Below are positions 63,000 through 64,000 of a stretch of 64,000 bases of DNA, in pieces. Position numbers and translations under genes: made by a program. The stretch is from Nocardia flavorosea (GTDB lineage Bacteria > Actinomycetota > Actinomycetes > Mycobacteriales > Mycobacteriaceae), in the NCBI RefSeq assembly GCF_015477805.1, contig NZ_JADLQL010000003.1, forward strand, positions 62,001-126,000, read 5' to 3'. The stretch's first letter is position 1; every line of letters begins with the position of its first letter. The notes under the pieces are model-generated. The model was not told the DNA's origin and made no database searches. It worked only from the letters and a program-made list of their open reading frames with translations.

Positions 63000-63908
63000 T
63001 CAGGGCTGTAGGACGTATCGGCCGCGGATACCGCCCTGCGCAACCGCCCGGTGGGCATCGGCGACCCGGTCCAGCGGCAGGACAGTATGGACCCGCGCCG
63101 GGAGCCGGCCGGTCACCGTGTCCTTCAGCAATCCGGCCAGCCGGTCGCCGTCGGCGAGTACCGAAACCGCGCGCACGGTGATACCGCGCTCGGCGGCCGG
63201 TTCGGCCCCCGGACGGACTCCGACCAGCAGACCGTCGTCGCGAACCAAAGGCAGGGCTTTCTCCTGGAAGACGGCGGTATCGGCCACCGCGTCCCAGCCC
63301 GTCGTCGCCGTAGTCGTGAAATCCGCGCCGAGCCCGCGGACGAACCCCTCGTCCTGTGGCCGGGCCAGCCCGGTGACCTTCCAGCCGCGGTCGCGGGCCA
63401 GCGTGACCACATACCCGCCCACCGCGCCCGCCGCTCCGATCACCAGCAGGCTGCGGCCGCTGCCTTCGCCGAGCAGATCCACCAGTTGCGCCGCTGTCAG
63501 GCCGTTGAGCGGAACCGTGGCCGCCGTGGTCAGCTCGAGCTCGTCGGGCACCACCGCGACAGCGGCCGCCGCAACGACCAGTTTTTCGGCGTAGGTACCG
63601 AAATCGCGATCGAATCCGTCGACGATGCCCGCGACCCGGCTGCCGATCGCAATGTCCACATCCGGGCCGACGGCCTCGACGATCCCCGCGAAATCGGTTC
63701 CCAGGCCGGTGTGGCCGGGCTGGGTGATGAACCCCAGCTGATGGAAGACACCGCTGGTTGTCGCGAGATCCACGGGGTTGACCGACGTCCCGGCGATCGC
63801 GACCCGCACCTGGCCGGGTCCGGGTTCGGCGACGGGCACGTCGATGAATTCGATCGAATCGGGGCCGTCCGGAGTGCGGACGACTGCGGTGCGGAATGTG
63901 ACGGACAT
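63000..63908 (-). CDS. Zinc-type NADPH:quinone oxidoreductase (MDR family)
   Basis: 302 residues. Medium-chain dehydrogenase fold without zinc ligands: GroES-like N terminus (TSVNPVDLATTSG, GTDFAGIVEAVG) and a Rossmann domain (LLVIGAAGAVGGYVVTLARDRGWKVTGLA). This is the quinone oxidoreductase/enoyl reductase subgroup. Two palindromes just upstream suggest control by a repressor, probably of the HxlR (QorR/YodB) type that often sits divergent from such genes; any such regulator would start beyond the window edge. Confidence 0.9.
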   Translation of the reverse strand: MSVTFRTAVVRTPDGPDSIEFIDVPVAEPGPGQVRVAIAGTSVNPVDLATTSGVFHQLGFITQPGHTGLGTDFAGIVEAVGPDVDIAIGSRVAGIVDGFDRDFGTYAEKLVVAAAAVAVVPDELELTTAATVPLNGLTAAQLVDLLGEGSGRSLLVIGAAGAVGGYVVTLARDRGWKVTGLARPQDEGFVRGLGADFTTTATTGWDAVADTAVFQEKALPLVRDDGLLVGVRPGAEPAAERGITVRAVSVLADGDRLAGLLKDTVTGRLPARVHTVLPLDRVADAHRAVAQGGIRGRYVLQP

Positions 63909-63916
63909 TGTGCCTC

Positions 63917-63956
63917 CTGGAGTAATCGGTGTTGTTACTCCAGAATGGATAGGTAA
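63917..63956. promoter_or_regulatory. Operator-like palindromes upstream of the oxidoreductase
   Basis: CTGGAGTAA (63917-63925) and TTACTCCAG (63935-63943) form a perfect 9-bp inverted repeat with a 9-base spacer, starting nine bases before the gene. A second GTTAC/GTAAC pair spans 63934-63938 and 63952-63956. The GTAA/TTAC cores resemble HxlR/DUF24-family operators. Confidence 0.65.
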
Positions 63957-64000
63957 CTCTCCAACGGGAAGTAGGCACTCTGAAGTGCGTAACCCACCGG

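Overview
The window is high-GC actinobacterial DNA, most likely from Nocardia or a close mycolic-acid relative (Nocardiaceae). The evidence is gene content and order. arcA, pmt, rsmI, metG, tatD, (rpfB position), rsmA, ispE follow the order of M. tuberculosis Rv1001-Rv1011. The rplY-pth pair and the Rv1354c/Rv1355c-type pair are also present, as are LpqH, DUF3558, PPE and EspG-type proteins and the ergothioneine genes. No rRNA, intact tRNA, insertion sequence or CRISPR array was found.

Layout. 1-2.8 kb: truncated erythromycin-esterase-like gene, DUF4254 protein and GT4 glycosyltransferase. 3.2-12.2 kb: a secretion/polymorphic-toxin-like cassette. It has a WXG100 protein with a degenerate zincin-like motif, a 2083-residue CpnT-like WXG100 protein carrying two HopA1-like domains inside long low-complexity repeats, and a divergent small ORF plus YbaB/EbfC protein. 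The cassette is flanked by decayed copies of an EAL domain (left) and of the DUF4254 5' end (right), which looks like an old duplication. 12.4-17.2 kb: c-di-GMP enzyme (GAF-GGDEF-EAL) in an operon with an E1/nitroreductase fusion and a GNAT-like protein. 17.4-22.5 kb: two effector-binding proteins, a TrbL/VirB6-like membrane protein, an SDR and SoxR. 22.6-43.5 kb: mostly housekeeping genes, with a truncated rpfB-like ORF under a perfect CRP-type site, an orphan copper chaperone with a CsoR-type operator, and two Abi-alpha paralogues around a DUF445 gene. 43.6-49.9 kb: ergothioneine genes egtDCBA and a class V aminotransferase (egtE candidate), with a tRNA 3'-half remnant between egtA and egtB. 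50.0-52.9 kb: small accessory island (Phd/PIN toxin-antitoxin, two paralogous resolvase-like mini-proteins, XRE/DUF5753 plus DUF397). 53.1-57.0 kb: orphan ESX-type substrate and chaperone set (DUF3558, WXG100-like, PPE-like, EspG) and LpqH. 57.1-62.8 kb: a tightly packed four-gene operon of two unrecognised proteins, a TPR protein and a CHAT caspase-like protease. 63.0-64.0 kb: quinone oxidoreductase with palindromic operators at the window edge.

How they work together. The two best candidates for an undescribed system are the CpnT-like/HopA1 cassette and the CHAT-TPR operon. The first is a predicted ESX-dependent surface or effector protein whose duplicated HopA1-like domains belong to a family also found in class V lanthipeptide synthesis. 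The second combines a protease with an intact His/Cys dyad, a TPR receptor-like protein and two translationally coupled partners of unknown function, a composition seen in prokaryotic conflict systems. All functional statements come from reading the sequence and from knowledge of the families; no database search was run.
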